Shown: piece by piece, positions 36,431 to 45,329 of the stretch | Layout of the letters: every line of letters starts with the position of its first letter | How positions within the stretch are numbered: the stretch's first letter is position 1 | Source: Brucellaceae bacterium | GTDB taxonomy: Bacteria; Pseudomonadota; Alphaproteobacteria; Rhizobiales; Rhizobiaceae | Reading direction: 5' to 3' | DNA: 64,000 nucleotides | Assembly: GCA_020637755.1 (NCBI GenBank) | Contig: JACKJW010000014.1 | Coordinates: forward strand, 10,903-74,902 | The notes under the pieces: generated by a model | Told to the model about the DNA's origin: nothing | The model's input: the letters and a program-made list of their open reading frames with translations, nothing else | Databases searched by the model: none | Translations under genes and position numbers: made by a program

Positions 36431-38794
36431 TTAGAAGCGGCCCGAAATGCCGAAGTTGAAGTTTTCGACGATGTCACGCTTCTGCTTCAAGACCGGCACC
36501 GCGTAATCGACGCGCAGCGGACCGAAGGGCGACTGCCAGATGATCGATGCGCCGACCGAGGCGCGCCAATCCAGGTTGACGCCACGCGAGCCCTTGAAAT
36601 TGCCATTGCGGTACGGCAGGCCGAAGACCGTGCCGGCATCAGCAAAGACGGCACCGCGCATGCCGAAGGAGTCAGGCAGCAGCGGCAGCGGGAACTGCAG
36701 TTCCGTGCTGGCATTGAGGTAGCTATCGCCACCGATATGCGAATAGCGGTTCAGCGCAGCAGAACGGTACTGCCATGGGCCGATACCATTGGCGGCAAAG
36801 CCGCGGATGATTCGGTCGGACGACTGGAACAGGTCAAACTGGCGCAGCGGGCTGTTGCCATAGGTCGAGACATGGCCGGCACCGGCGGTCACGAGGCCGA
36901 CGAGGCCGAGCTCTTCCTGCAGGGTCTGGTAGTACTGGCCACGCGCGGTGAACTTCATGTACTTCGCATCGCCGCCCAGACCGGCGAATTCCGCCGTGGA
37001 GGTCGCGTAGATGCCGTTGCGCGGATCCTTCATGTTGTCGATCGTGTTGTAGGTCAGCGTGGCACTGATCGACGACTTCACCCAAGGGCTGTTCTTGATG
37101 GCATCCTGCGTGGCCAGCGGGATGTTGGCCACCTTCTTGAGCTTGTAATAGTTCTCGCTGGTGAGGTTGTAAGCCAGCGTCGTGGACAGGTTTTCGGTGA
37201 TCGGCAGGCCGAAGCGCACGGTTCCAGAGGTAATGTCCGAACCGTAGGTCGTTGATTCACGCGTGCTGCGGGACAGATCGAAACCGGCGGCGATGCGGCG
37301 GCCCAGGAAATAGGGCTCTGTGAAGGACAGCGAATAGTCGCGGCTGTTCTGACCGCCGCCGATCGACAGCTTGATGTACTGGCCACGGCCGAGGAAGTTG
37401 CGCTCGGTGATCGAGGCACTGAGCTGCGGACCGGGGCTATCGCCACCGGTCGTGTAACCCGCGCCGATGGAGAATTCACCGGTTGCCTTTTCCTTCACAT
37501 CAACGATCACGACGACCTGGTCGCCATCAGAACCCTGCTGCGTGGAAATGTTGACTGATTCAAAGAAATCAAGGTCTTCCAGGCGGCGCTTGGCGCGCTG
37601 GATGAGAACCTGATTGAAGGCATCGCCTTCAGCCACATCGAATTCGCGGCGGATCACATGATCACGCGTGCGGCTGTTGCCGCGGATCTCGATGCGTTCG
37701 ACATAGGTGCGCGGGCCCTGATCCACCGTATAGACCACCGAAATGGTGCGGTTGGCGAAATCGCGGTCGCCGCGCGGCGTTACCTGCGCGAAGGCATAGC
37801 CATTGCCGGCCACTTCCTCGGTGATGCCGACGATGGATTTTTCCACATCGTTGGCGGAATAGGTCTTGCCCTGACGGGTCTTGATCTTGCGCGCAAGATC
37901 ATCGGCATTGACGCCGGGAATGGAGCTTTCCACGGCAACGTCGCCAAAGGTGTAGCGCTCGCCCTCATCCACCGTGAAGGTCACGGAGTACTTGTTCTCG
38001 TTCTCATCGAGAACGGCGTTGGACGAGATCACGCGGAAATCGGCATAGCCGCGGTTGTAATAGAAGCGGCGCAGCGCTTCCTCGTCGGCGCGCAAGCGGT
38101 TTTCGTCATAGACGTCGTCGCGCATCAGGAACGACAGAAGCGTCGACTTCTTGGTGGCGATCACCTCTGCCAGGCGGCGATCGGAAAAGGCGTTGTTGCC
38201 GACAAAATCCACCGAGGCGATCTTGGTACGGCCGCCTTCCTGGATGTTGAAGACGACGTTCACGCGATTCTCGCCAACCTGCATGATCTCGGTGGTGACG
38301 ATGGCATCGGAACGGCCGATCTGGCGATAGGATTCGCGCACGGTCTGCACGTCGGCTTCCAGCATGGACGGCATGTAGGGATTGCGCGCACGGGTCTGCA
38401 CGCGCGCCGCCAGAACGTCGTCCTTGATCTTCTTGTTGCCCTGAAAGAGCACGTTGTTGACGACCTGGTACTCGGCGACCTGAACCACCAGCACCGAACC
38501 GCGCTGGTTGATCGACACGTCGGAGAACAGGCCGGTGCTGAACAGGTGCTTCACGGCCTCATCAATGTCAGCGGGGCTGAACGACTTGCCGGGCTGGATA
38601 CCGATATAGGAGCGGATCGTGGATGCTTCGACACGGGTATTGCCGGTCACTTCCACCGAGCGGACAACCGCAGCCTGAACCTCGAGGGTCGTGGCGAGTT
38701 GAAGAATGGTTGCCGACGGAAGCACAAAGCCGGCCGACAGCGCTGCAGCCGAAACGGCGCTCTTGAGTCTGGATGAAGCCTTCATCAGGTCCAC
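36431..38794 (-). CDS. bamA: Outer membrane protein assembly factor BamA
   Basis: Central outer-membrane insertase for beta-barrel proteins. The 787-residue precursor has a signal peptide in the first 35 or so residues, a string of POTRA repeats (residues about 38-440; for example VEVTGNTRVEASTIRSYIGI and VYTVDQGPRTYVERIEIRGN), then a 16-strand barrel. It ends FNFGISGRF with the C-terminal Phe recognised by the Bam machinery, and the RGF loop motif is seen in RIIRGFAANGIGP. Start is GTG at 38794 or the ATG at 38785; the spacing to AAAGG does not decide. Confidence 0.96.
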   Translation of the reverse strand: MDLMKASSRLKSAVSAAALSAGFVLPSATILQLATTLEVQAAVVRSVEVTGNTRVEASTIRSYIGIQPGKSFSPADIDEAVKHLFSTGLFSDVSINQRGSVLVVQVAEYQVVNNVLFQGNKKIKDDVLAARVQTRARNPYMPSMLEADVQTVRESYRQIGRSDAIVTTEIMQVGENRVNVVFNIQEGGRTKIASVDFVGNNAFSDRRLAEVIATKKSTLLSFLMRDDVYDENRLRADEEALRRFYYNRGYADFRVISSNAVLDENENKYSVTFTVDEGERYTFGDVAVESSIPGVNADDLARKIKTRQGKTYSANDVEKSIVGITEEVAGNGYAFAQVTPRGDRDFANRTISVVYTVDQGPRTYVERIEIRGNSRTRDHVIRREFDVAEGDAFNQVLIQRAKRRLEDLDFFESVNISTQQGSDGDQVVVIVDVKEKATGEFSIGAGYTTGGDSPGPQLSASITERNFLGRGQYIKLSIGGGQNSRDYSLSFTEPYFLGRRIAAGFDLSRSTRESTTYGSDITSGTVRFGLPITENLSTTLAYNLTSENYYKLKKVANIPLATQDAIKNSPWVKSSISATLTYNTIDNMKDPRNGIYATSTAEFAGLGGDAKYMKFTARGQYYQTLQEELGLVGLVTAGAGHVSTYGNSPLRQFDLFQSSDRIIRGFAANGIGPWQYRSAALNRYSHIGGDSYLNASTELQFPLPLLPDSFGMRGAVFADAGTVFGLPYRNGNFKGSRGVNLDWRASVGASIIWQSPFGPLRVDYAVPVLKQKRDIVENFNFGISGRF

Positions 38795-38919
38795 TTACCT
38801 TTATTTCTCGGAGTCCCCAGGCGAGAAAACCGGGCAACACGGCATAAGCCGCTACCGTATTACCCTTATTTTCCCTACAAGCAAGGCTTCGGGTTAATTT
38901 GCATTTACTAAACGTTCCA

Positions 38920-38939
38920 GCGTGACATTCCGGTCACGC
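38920..38939. repeat. Inverted repeat between rseP and bamA
   Basis: A perfect 7-bp inverted repeat GCGTGAC / GTCACGC with a 6-nt loop stands in the 204-bp gap between rseP and bamA. There is no T-run after it on the reverse strand, so it may be an attenuator, a processing site or a protein-binding site rather than a terminator. The AT-rich stretch between it and bamA probably carries a bamA promoter. Confidence 0.4.
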
Positions 38940-38998
38940 CTCGTTTGGAACATGGTAAACGCGGCCCTAAGCCACCCAGCTGTGGATCCCCTTTTTCA

Positions 38999-40129
38999 TT
39001 AGCATCCAAATAGATCGTTCCAGAACACAAAGCCCATGAAAGCCAGCACCAGCAGGAACCCTGCACGGTAAACAAGCTCCATGGCACGCTCCGAAACGGG
39101 CCGCCCCTGAATCGCTTCAATGGCGTAAAACATCAGGTGTCCGCCATCAAGGGGGGGCACGGGCAGAAGGTTCAAAATGCCGATGCCCACTGACAAAAGT
39201 GCAACAAGTTGCACCAGCCAGTCGAAGCCCTTCTTTGCCGCTTTCCCGGCCATGTCGGCAATTTTCACCGGGCCGCCAAGCTGGCACTTGTCTTCACGGC
39301 CCATGACAAGCCGTTTGAAGAAGTGACCGGTCTGGCCGATGATGAAACCGGTTTCCGTTACCGCCGTGACGAGGGAATCGCCAAGCCCCATTTCCACCCG
39401 GCGTGCGTTTTCGGGCGACACATCTGCGGCAATGCCGATCATGGCGCGCTTGATCTTGTTGCCGAGCGGATCGGTTGATTCCTGCATTTGCGGGATGACG
39501 ACCAGTTCCACCTGCTTGCCCGCACGATCCACGACGAAGGTGATCGGATCGCCGCCGCGCGCGCTCACATGGCGCTGGATGTCGGAGAAATCGGCGATGG
39601 CGGTGCCGTCCATGGAGATGAAGCGGTCGCCCGGTGCAAAGCCGGCCGCGGCGGCCGGACTTCCCGGTGTCACTTCGCCGACCAGAGGATCGGCGACGAA
39701 GCGGCCATAGGCGGCAAACATCACCGCGAAGACCGTGATGGTGAGGATGATATTGGCAACGGGACCGGCGAGCACGGTCAGGAACCGCTTCCAGACCGGT
39801 TGGGTGTGAAAGGCCTGACGCAATTCGTCCGGCGTCAGCCGTGCCATTTCCGCATCATCGGCCTTGGCGCTGGTCGCGGTCATATCGCCAAGAAATTTGA
39901 CATAGCCGCCCAGCGGAACGGCGCTGAGTTTCCAGCGCGTGCCGTGGCGGTCGGTGAAGCCAGCGATCTCGGGGCCGAAACCTACCGAAAAGGCCTTCAC
40001 ACCAATGCCGCACCAGCGCCCGACAAGATAGTGGCCCATCTCATGGATGAACACGACCACCGTCAGGACGAAGAGGAACGGCAGGATGGTGCCGATCAGG
40101 AGACCGTCGGTACTGAAGATTGCGCTCAC
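38999..40129 (-). CDS. rseP: Site-2 zinc metalloprotease RseP/MmpA
   Basis: A 376-residue intramembrane protease that cleaves anti-sigma factors and remnant signal peptides. The zinc motif HEMGH is in the first membrane segment (VVVFIHEMGHYLVGR), a single PDZ domain lies near residues 130-210, and the second catalytic motif NLLPVPPLDGG is near residue 315. The start is GTG 40129. It sits between cdsA and bamA in the canonical envelope cluster. Confidence 0.95.
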   Translation of the reverse strand: MSAIFSTDGLLIGTILPFLFVLTVVVFIHEMGHYLVGRWCGIGVKAFSVGFGPEIAGFTDRHGTRWKLSAVPLGGYVKFLGDMTATSAKADDAEMARLTPDELRQAFHTQPVWKRFLTVLAGPVANIILTITVFAVMFAAYGRFVADPLVGEVTPGSPAAAAGFAPGDRFISMDGTAIADFSDIQRHVSARGGDPITFVVDRAGKQVELVVIPQMQESTDPLGNKIKRAMIGIAADVSPENARRVEMGLGDSLVTAVTETGFIIGQTGHFFKRLVMGREDKCQLGGPVKIADMAGKAAKKGFDWLVQLVALLSVGIGILNLLPVPPLDGGHLMFYAIEAIQGRPVSERAMELVYRAGFLLVLAFMGFVFWNDLFGC

Positions 40130-40217
40130 GTGCGGTCACTCTTCCTTGTTGGCTTGCTGGTTGGTCTTGCTACGGCCTTGCCGGTCCGCCTGCAAGGCGC
40201 CAGGACCGCACCGGCGG

Positions 40218-41045
40218 TCATTGCGGGCCGAGCGCTCCGAAAATGCCATGGGCCGGTGAGTCGGGTCCGCCAGCCAGGGCCCCGAACAGGTACAGCAGCA
40301 CGGCCCCGGCAACAAGGCCGTCCACCCGGTCCAGCACGCCGCCATGGCCGGGAATGAGGTGGGAGCTGTCCTTCACCCCTGCCCGCCGCTTGACCGATGA
40401 TTCGTAAAGGTCACCCATCTGGGAGATCACCGAGACGGCCAGAGCCACAAGCGGCAGGCGCCAGTCGCCGCCCCTGCCGAAGGCGGCTGCCACGCCCCAG
40501 GCCGCGATCACGCCCGAGACGGCGCCCCCAATGGCGCCGGACCATGTCTTGCCAGGCGAAATCGACGGAGCCAGCTTCGGCCCGCCGATGGCGCGGCCTG
40601 TGAAATAGGCCAGGATGTCGGTCGCCCAGACCGCTGCAAAGAGAAACAGCACGGCGGCGAGGCCCTCGCCGTCGGCGCCACGCAGCTTTGCGATGGCCAG
40701 CGCCGGTATCCCCGCATAGGCCAGTCCGATGCCCGGCGCAAAGGTCCTGGCCATCACGGAGCCCGCCACGCCGAAGGCGATGGCCGCGACAACAAGGAAC
40801 ACGCCGGTGCTGACCGCCGGAACATCCATGACGATGGCGGCAGCGGCCGCCAGCAAGACCGCCCAGCTGCCCAACTCCAGCACGCGCGGGATCTTGCCCC
40901 TGTGCATTTCCAGCCATTCATAAAGGCATGCCAGGCCGATCACGGCGGCAAGGATGCGAAAGCCCTGCCCACCGAACCAGGTGAGTGGCAGGACGGCTGC
41001 GAGAAGCACAATGGCGGAGAGGATGCGCAGCGTCAGGTTGCTCAC
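40218..41045 (-). CDS. cdsA: Phosphatidate cytidylyltransferase
   Basis: Makes CDP-diacylglycerol from phosphatidate and CTP, the branch point of phospholipid synthesis, in the inner membrane. The 275-residue protein has several transmembrane segments and the full family signature near its C-terminus: SSVKRRAGVKDSSHLIPGHG followed by GVLDRVDGL. The start is GTG 41045, overlapping the uppS stop by 4 bp (GTGA). Confidence 0.96.
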   Translation of the reverse strand: MSNLTLRILSAIVLLAAVLPLTWFGGQGFRILAAVIGLACLYEWLEMHRGKIPRVLELGSWAVLLAAAAAIVMDVPAVSTGVFLVVAAIAFGVAGSVMARTFAPGIGLAYAGIPALAIAKLRGADGEGLAAVLFLFAAVWATDILAYFTGRAIGGPKLAPSISPGKTWSGAIGGAVSGVIAAWGVAAAFGRGGDWRLPLVALAVSVISQMGDLYESSVKRRAGVKDSSHLIPGHGGVLDRVDGLVAGAVLLYLFGALAGGPDSPAHGIFGALGPQ

Positions 41046-41773
41046 AGCACGGCATCCTTCTCGCCCACGCCGCCATAGCGGCGGTCGCGTTTGCCAAAGT
41101 CCTCCAGCGCCTCGCGCAGCATGCGCGCATCAAAATCCGGCCAGTAGCAGTCGGGGAAGACAAATTCCGCATAGGCCGCCTGCCAGAGCAGGAAATTGGA
41201 CAGCCGCAGCTCACCGCTGGTGCGGATGACAAGGTCGGGATCGGGAATGCCCGCCGTGTCGAGATGGGCCGATACCGTGTCTGGCGTGATGGCATCGGGC
41301 GCCATCGCGCCGTCGCGCACCTTGCGGGCAATGGCGCGCATGGCGCGGGTGATCTCGTCACGCGAACCATAGTTGAAGGCGATGACCAGCGTCAGCGCGC
41401 CGTTGGCGCGCGTCAGGTTCTCGGCTTCCTCGATCAGCGAGAGGATGTCGGACGACAGGCTTTCGCGGTCGCCGATCATGCGCACGCGCACGCCGTTGGC
41501 GTGGAGTTCGGCCAGGTCCTTGCGGATGAAAAGCTTCAGGAGCCCCAGCAGATCGGTGATCTCGGTCTGCGGGCGGGACCAGTTTTCAGACGAAAACGCA
41601 TAGACCGTCAGATAGTCGAGGCCCATATCACCGGCGGCACGCACGGTGCGTCGCAGCGCCTCGACACCCGCCCGATGCCCTGCCCCGCGCGGCAGCAGGC
41701 GCTTCTTGGCCCAGCGCCCATTGCCGTCCATGATGATCGCCACGTGGCGAGGCTGTGCGGCCGGCTTGGCCAT
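41042..41773 (-). CDS. uppS: Isoprenyl transferase (undecaprenyl diphosphate synthase)
   Basis: Makes the C55 lipid carrier for peptidoglycan and polysaccharides. The 243-residue cis-prenyltransferase has the catalytic IIMDGNGRWAKKR motif near residue 11, YAFSSENWSRP near 58, and the C-terminal IRTSGELRLSNFLLWQ with YAEFVFPDCYWPDF. It follows frr by 50 bp and is coupled to cdsA. Confidence 0.97.
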   Translation of the reverse strand: MAKPAAQPRHVAIIMDGNGRWAKKRLLPRGAGHRAGVEALRRTVRAAGDMGLDYLTVYAFSSENWSRPQTEITDLLGLLKLFIRKDLAELHANGVRVRMIGDRESLSSDILSLIEEAENLTRANGALTLVIAFNYGSRDEITRAMRAIARKVRDGAMAPDAITPDTVSAHLDTAGIPDPDLVIRTSGELRLSNFLLWQAAYAEFVFPDCYWPDFDARMLREALEDFGKRDRRYGGVGEKDAVL

Positions 41774-41823
41774 GAAGGCTCCTTCAAGAGGCCCGGCGCG
41801 ACAGGATAGGCGCCGGCAATTCC

Positions 41824-42384
41824 TCAGACATGCATGATCTCGGCTTCCTTTTCCTGGCCGAGCTTGTCGATGCGAGAGATGGTATCGTCGGTCAATTTCT
41901 GGATACGGTCGGAGAGCTTGCGCGCCTCGTCTTCGCTGACCGAACCGTCCTTTTCCGCCTTCTTGGCGGCGTCCATGCCGTCACGGCGCACATGGCGCAC
42001 CGCGATGCGGGCCTGTTCGGCATATTGGTGCGAAATCTTGACGAGGTCCTTGCGGCGTTCCTCATTGAGCTCAGGCACAGGGATGCGCAGGTTGACGCCG
42101 TCCATGATCGGATTGAAGCCGAGGTTGCTCTCGCGGATTGCGCGGTCCACGGCACCCACCATCGACTTGTCCCAGACCGAGACCGAGATCATGCGCGGTT
42201 CGGGAACCGAGACCGTCGCCACCTGGTTGATCGGCATGGCCGAACCGTAGGCCTCGACGGTGATAGCATCCAGCAGGCTGGACGATGCGCGGCCGGTGCG
42301 GATCGAGCCCATGTCCGTCTTGAATGCGTTGACGGCGCCTTCCATGCGGCGCTCCAGATCCTTCAGGTCAACACCTTCGCTCAT
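41824..42384 (-). CDS. frr: Ribosome recycling factor
   Basis: Splits post-termination ribosomes together with EF-G. The 186-residue two-domain protein has the conserved LERRMEGAVNAFKTDMGSIR N-terminal helix, the LRIPVPELNEERRKDLVK segment and the ARIAVRHVRRDGMD helix. It lies 35 bp after pyrH and upstream of uppS, the standard order. Confidence 0.97.
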   Translation of the reverse strand: MSEGVDLKDLERRMEGAVNAFKTDMGSIRTGRASSSLLDAITVEAYGSAMPINQVATVSVPEPRMISVSVWDKSMVGAVDRAIRESNLGFNPIMDGVNLRIPVPELNEERRKDLVKISHQYAEQARIAVRHVRRDGMDAAKKAEKDGSVSEDEARKLSDRIQKLTDDTISRIDKLGQEKEAEIMHV

Positions 42385-42419
42385 CTCAAAACCTCCAATG
42401 GGCCGTTTCGCTGGTCCGA

Positions 42420-43142
42420 TCAGCTGTCGGAAACCACAGTACAGCGGCCGTTTCCAGTCAGGATTTCCCCGAATCCGCCCTTCTCGTGAATGGAGTAGAC
42501 GATTATCGGAATGTTGTTTTCGCGTGCAAGGGCAATCGCGGCGGTATCCATGACGTTGAGCCCGCGCGCGATGACCTCATCATGGGTGATGCGGTCGAAG
42601 CGGGTCGCGTCGGGCACCTTCTTGGGATCGGCGGAATAAATGCCATCGACCTGCGTGCCCTTGAAGAGGGCGTCCGCGCCGATCTCGGCGGCGCGCAGCG
42701 CAGCGGCGGAATCGGTCGTGAAGAACGGGTTGCCGGTTCCGCCGGCGAAGATGACGACCTTGCCCGCGTTCATGTAGGCGGTTGCCTGGCGCTGCGAGAA
42801 GCTCTCGCAGATTTCCGGCATGGCAATGGCCGAGAGCACCACGGCATCCAGCCCCAGCTTGACCAGCGAGGTGCGCAGCGCCAGCGAATTGATGACGGTG
42901 GCGAGCATGCCCATGTGGTCGCCGGTCACCCGGTCGCCACCCTTGGAAGCAACGGCCACGCCGCGGAAAATGTTGCCACCGCCGATCACGACGCCGACCT
43001 CGACGCCCATGGCGCGCGCTTCGGCGATATCGGCGGCAATGCGGTCGGCAACGGACACGTCAATGCCGAAGCCCTGCCCGCCCATCAGCGCCTCGCCGGA
43101 GGCTTTGAGAAGAACGCGGCGGTAGAGCGGCTTGCCGGACAT
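42420..43142 (-). CDS. pyrH: UMP kinase
   Basis: Phosphorylates UMP to UDP; a hexameric amino-acid-kinase-fold enzyme. The 240-residue protein shows RVLLKASGEALMGGQGFG, GVVIGGGNIFRG and FAGGTGNPFFTTDSAA, then YSADPKKVPDATRFD. Start MSGKPLYRR at 43142 matches the family; the extra in-frame upstream residues lie in the gap to tsf. It stands between tsf and frr. Confidence 0.97.
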   Translation of the reverse strand: MSGKPLYRRVLLKASGEALMGGQGFGIDVSVADRIAADIAEARAMGVEVGVVIGGGNIFRGVAVASKGGDRVTGDHMGMLATVINSLALRTSLVKLGLDAVVLSAIAMPEICESFSQRQATAYMNAGKVVIFAGGTGNPFFTTDSAAALRAAEIGADALFKGTQVDGIYSADPKKVPDATRFDRITHDEVIARGLNVMDTAAIALARENNIPIIVYSIHEKGGFGEILTGNGRCTVVSDS

Positions 43143-43271
43143 GGAGAAAACCCGTGATGCTGGACGGTGATGAAAACCCAAGCGCCGCGATACACGAAGG
43201 GCGCCGCGTTGTCACGCGGCGCCCTTGAGGAAAATCCTTGCAAATCCTGCGCCGTCACGGCGCGGAGAGGA

Positions 43272-44195
43272 TCAGCCCTTGGCGGCGGCAGCCACTTCGG
43301 CGGCAAAATCCTCTTCTTCCTTTTCGATGCCTTCGCCGACGGCGAGGCGCGCAAAGCCGGTGATCGTGGCAGGGGCACCGATCTCCTTGGCAGCTTCGGC
43401 AAGGGCCTTTTCCACCGTCAGGTCCGGGTTCATCACGAAAGCCTGCTTCATCAGCACGACTTCCTCGTAGAACTTGCGCATGCGGCCTTCCACCATCTTC
43501 TCGATGATGGCCTCCGGCTTGCCCGATTCGCGGGCCTGCTCGATGAAGATCGCCTTTTCGCGGGCGGCCACATCGGCATCCACACCATCCTCGTTCAGCG
43601 CCAGCGGATTGGTGGCGGCAACATGCATGGCTACCTGGCGGGCGAAGGCGGACGCCTTGTCCTTGTCACCGGTGGTCTCGATGGCAACGAGCACGCCGAG
43701 CTTGCCGAGGCCTTCGACAACCTGGTTGTGCACGTAGGAGGCCACGGCGCCACCGGGTGCCGAGAGTTTGGCGACACGGCGCAGCGACATGTTTTCGCCG
43801 ATCGTGCCGACGGCGTCCTTCACCTGCTCGGCAACGGTCTTGCCCGAAGCGGCGTAGATGGCGTTGGACGCGGCTTCCAGCGTGCCGTCAGTACCCAGGG
43901 CGGCAGCAGCGATGCCGCGCACCAGCTCCTGGAAGGCCTCGTTGCGGGCCACGAAGTCGGTCTCGGAGTTGACCTCGACCAGCACGGCGGAGGTGCCGTC
44001 GGAGGCAACGCCCACCAGACCTTCGGCGGCCGTGCGGCCGGCCTTCTTGTCGGCCTTGGCGATGCCCTTGGCACGCAGCCAGTCGATGGCGGCTTCCATG
44101 TCGCCGTTGTTCTCGTTCAGGGCTGCCTTGCAGTCCATCATGCCTGCGCCGGTCTTGTCGCGCAGTTCCTTCACCATTGCAGCAGTAATTGCCAT
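43272..44195 (-). CDS. tsf: Elongation factor Ts
   Basis: Guanine nucleotide exchange factor for EF-Tu. The 307-residue protein starts MAITAAMVKELRDKTGAGMM with the MDCKAAL motif, followed by VEVNSETDFVARNEAFQELV near residue 75 and a C-terminal core domain. Start 44195 is set by homology; a longer in-frame start adds a non-conserved leader. It lies 168 bp downstream of rpsB. Confidence 0.97.
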   Translation of the reverse strand: MAITAAMVKELRDKTGAGMMDCKAALNENNGDMEAAIDWLRAKGIAKADKKAGRTAAEGLVGVASDGTSAVLVEVNSETDFVARNEAFQELVRGIAAAALGTDGTLEAASNAIYAASGKTVAEQVKDAVGTIGENMSLRRVAKLSAPGGAVASYVHNQVVEGLGKLGVLVAIETTGDKDKASAFARQVAMHVAATNPLALNEDGVDADVAAREKAIFIEQARESGKPEAIIEKMVEGRMRKFYEEVVLMKQAFVMNPDLTVEKALAEAAKEIGAPATITGFARLAVGEGIEKEEEDFAAEVAAAAKG

Positions 44196-44363
44196 GTTCG
44201 CCTCGTCTTCATCCAAAAAAGCAAGCGCGCACCGAAAGGCATGATGCATTTCATGTGCGCCGCAGGGGATGGGCGCGGAGGGTCCGCGCCCGGCTGGTTC
44301 ATGCGCCCCGAATACGCGCCGCCGGACGTTTGAGCGTCAGCGGCGCGGGGCGCCGGGCATCGA

Positions 44364-45143
44364 TCAGGCCTGTTCGCCTTCGCCCTCGGCGGCATCGAGC
44401 GCCGGTTCGGCGGGCGCATCGGCGGCAGCGCCGATATCCACACCCATGGCGCCCTGCTGGCGGGCAATGCCATCAATGGCGGCGCGGGCAATCAGGTCGC
44501 AATAAAGCGAGATGGCGCGCGCGGCGTCATCATTGCCCGGGATCGGGTAGTCGACCTGGTCCGGATCGCAGTTGGAATCGAGGATGGCGACGACCGGGAT
44601 GCCGAGACGCTTGGCTTCCTGGATGGCAATCGCTTCCTTGTTGGTGTCGATCACGAACATCAGGTCGGGCGTGGAGCCCATGTCCTTGATGCCGCCCAGC
44701 GCGCGGTCGAGCTTCTCGCGCTCGCGCTCAAGGTTCAGGCGCTCCTTCTTGGTGAAGCCCTGGGCTTCGCCGGCCAGCAGCTCATCGAGCTTGCGCAGGC
44801 GCTGGATCGAATTGGAGATCGTCTTCCAGTTGGTGAGCATGCCGCCGAGCCAGCGGGAGTTCACATAGTATTGGGCCGAACGCTTGGCTGCGTCGGCAAC
44901 GATGTCGGAAGCCTGGCGCTTGGTGCCCACGAAGAGCACGCGGCCGCCGCCGGCAACCGTGTCGGACACGACCTTGAGCGCCTGGTGCAGCAGCGGCACG
45001 GTCTGCGAAAGGTCGATGATGTGGATGTTGTTGCGGGCGCCGAAGATGTAGTTGCCCATCTTCGGGTTCCAGCGGTGGGTCTGGTGACCGAAGTGAATGC
45101 CAGCCTCAAGAAGCTGGCGCATGCTGAAATCAGGCAGAGCCAT
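44364..45143 (-). CDS. rpsB: 30S ribosomal protein S2
   Basis: A 259-residue small-subunit protein. Conserved stretches include RQLLEAGIHFGHQTHRWNPK, GGRVLFVGTKRQASDIVADA, RWLGGMLTNWKTI and DLMFVIDTNKEAIAIQEAKR. The last 20 or so residues form an acidic, Ala-rich tail. It leads the reverse-strand cluster. AAAGGA precedes the ATG. Confidence 0.97.
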   Translation of the reverse strand: MALPDFSMRQLLEAGIHFGHQTHRWNPKMGNYIFGARNNIHIIDLSQTVPLLHQALKVVSDTVAGGGRVLFVGTKRQASDIVADAAKRSAQYYVNSRWLGGMLTNWKTISNSIQRLRKLDELLAGEAQGFTKKERLNLEREREKLDRALGGIKDMGSTPDLMFVIDTNKEAIAIQEAKRLGIPVVAILDSNCDPDQVDYPIPGNDDAARAISLYCDLIARAAIDGIARQQGAMGVDIGAAADAPAEPALDAAEGEGEQA

Positions 45144-45208
45144 TCTCTGAATCCTTTCCGGTTATACCCTCCACGGACCATTGACGGAGACCGCCACCGG
45201 AGGATCAG

Positions 45209-45225
45209 GACGGATTTCTCCCGTC
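45209..45225 (-). promoter_or_regulatory. Hairpin in the rpsB leader
   Basis: GACGG / CCGTC forms a 5-bp stem with a 7-nt loop about 65 bp upstream of rpsB within a 186-bp gap to eipB. S2 is known to repress its own mRNA through leader structure in other bacteria; whether this hairpin is part of such a site here is only a guess. Confidence 0.2.
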
Positions 45226-45329
45226 AAGACCCGAAGTCCGTGTGTGGAATGTGCGCCGCAATAAGGGATATGCGCAGGTTTGGCAACCCCTGCCCCGGCC
45301 GGCACAGCGGCCCCCGGGCGCATTCGGCG

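Noticed and set aside
35285..37255. A 656-codon open frame on the plus strand across lpxD and bamA
   Set aside because: It is antisense to two well-supported genes and shows only His/Gly/Arg-rich low-information sequence typical of GC-rich shadow frames.
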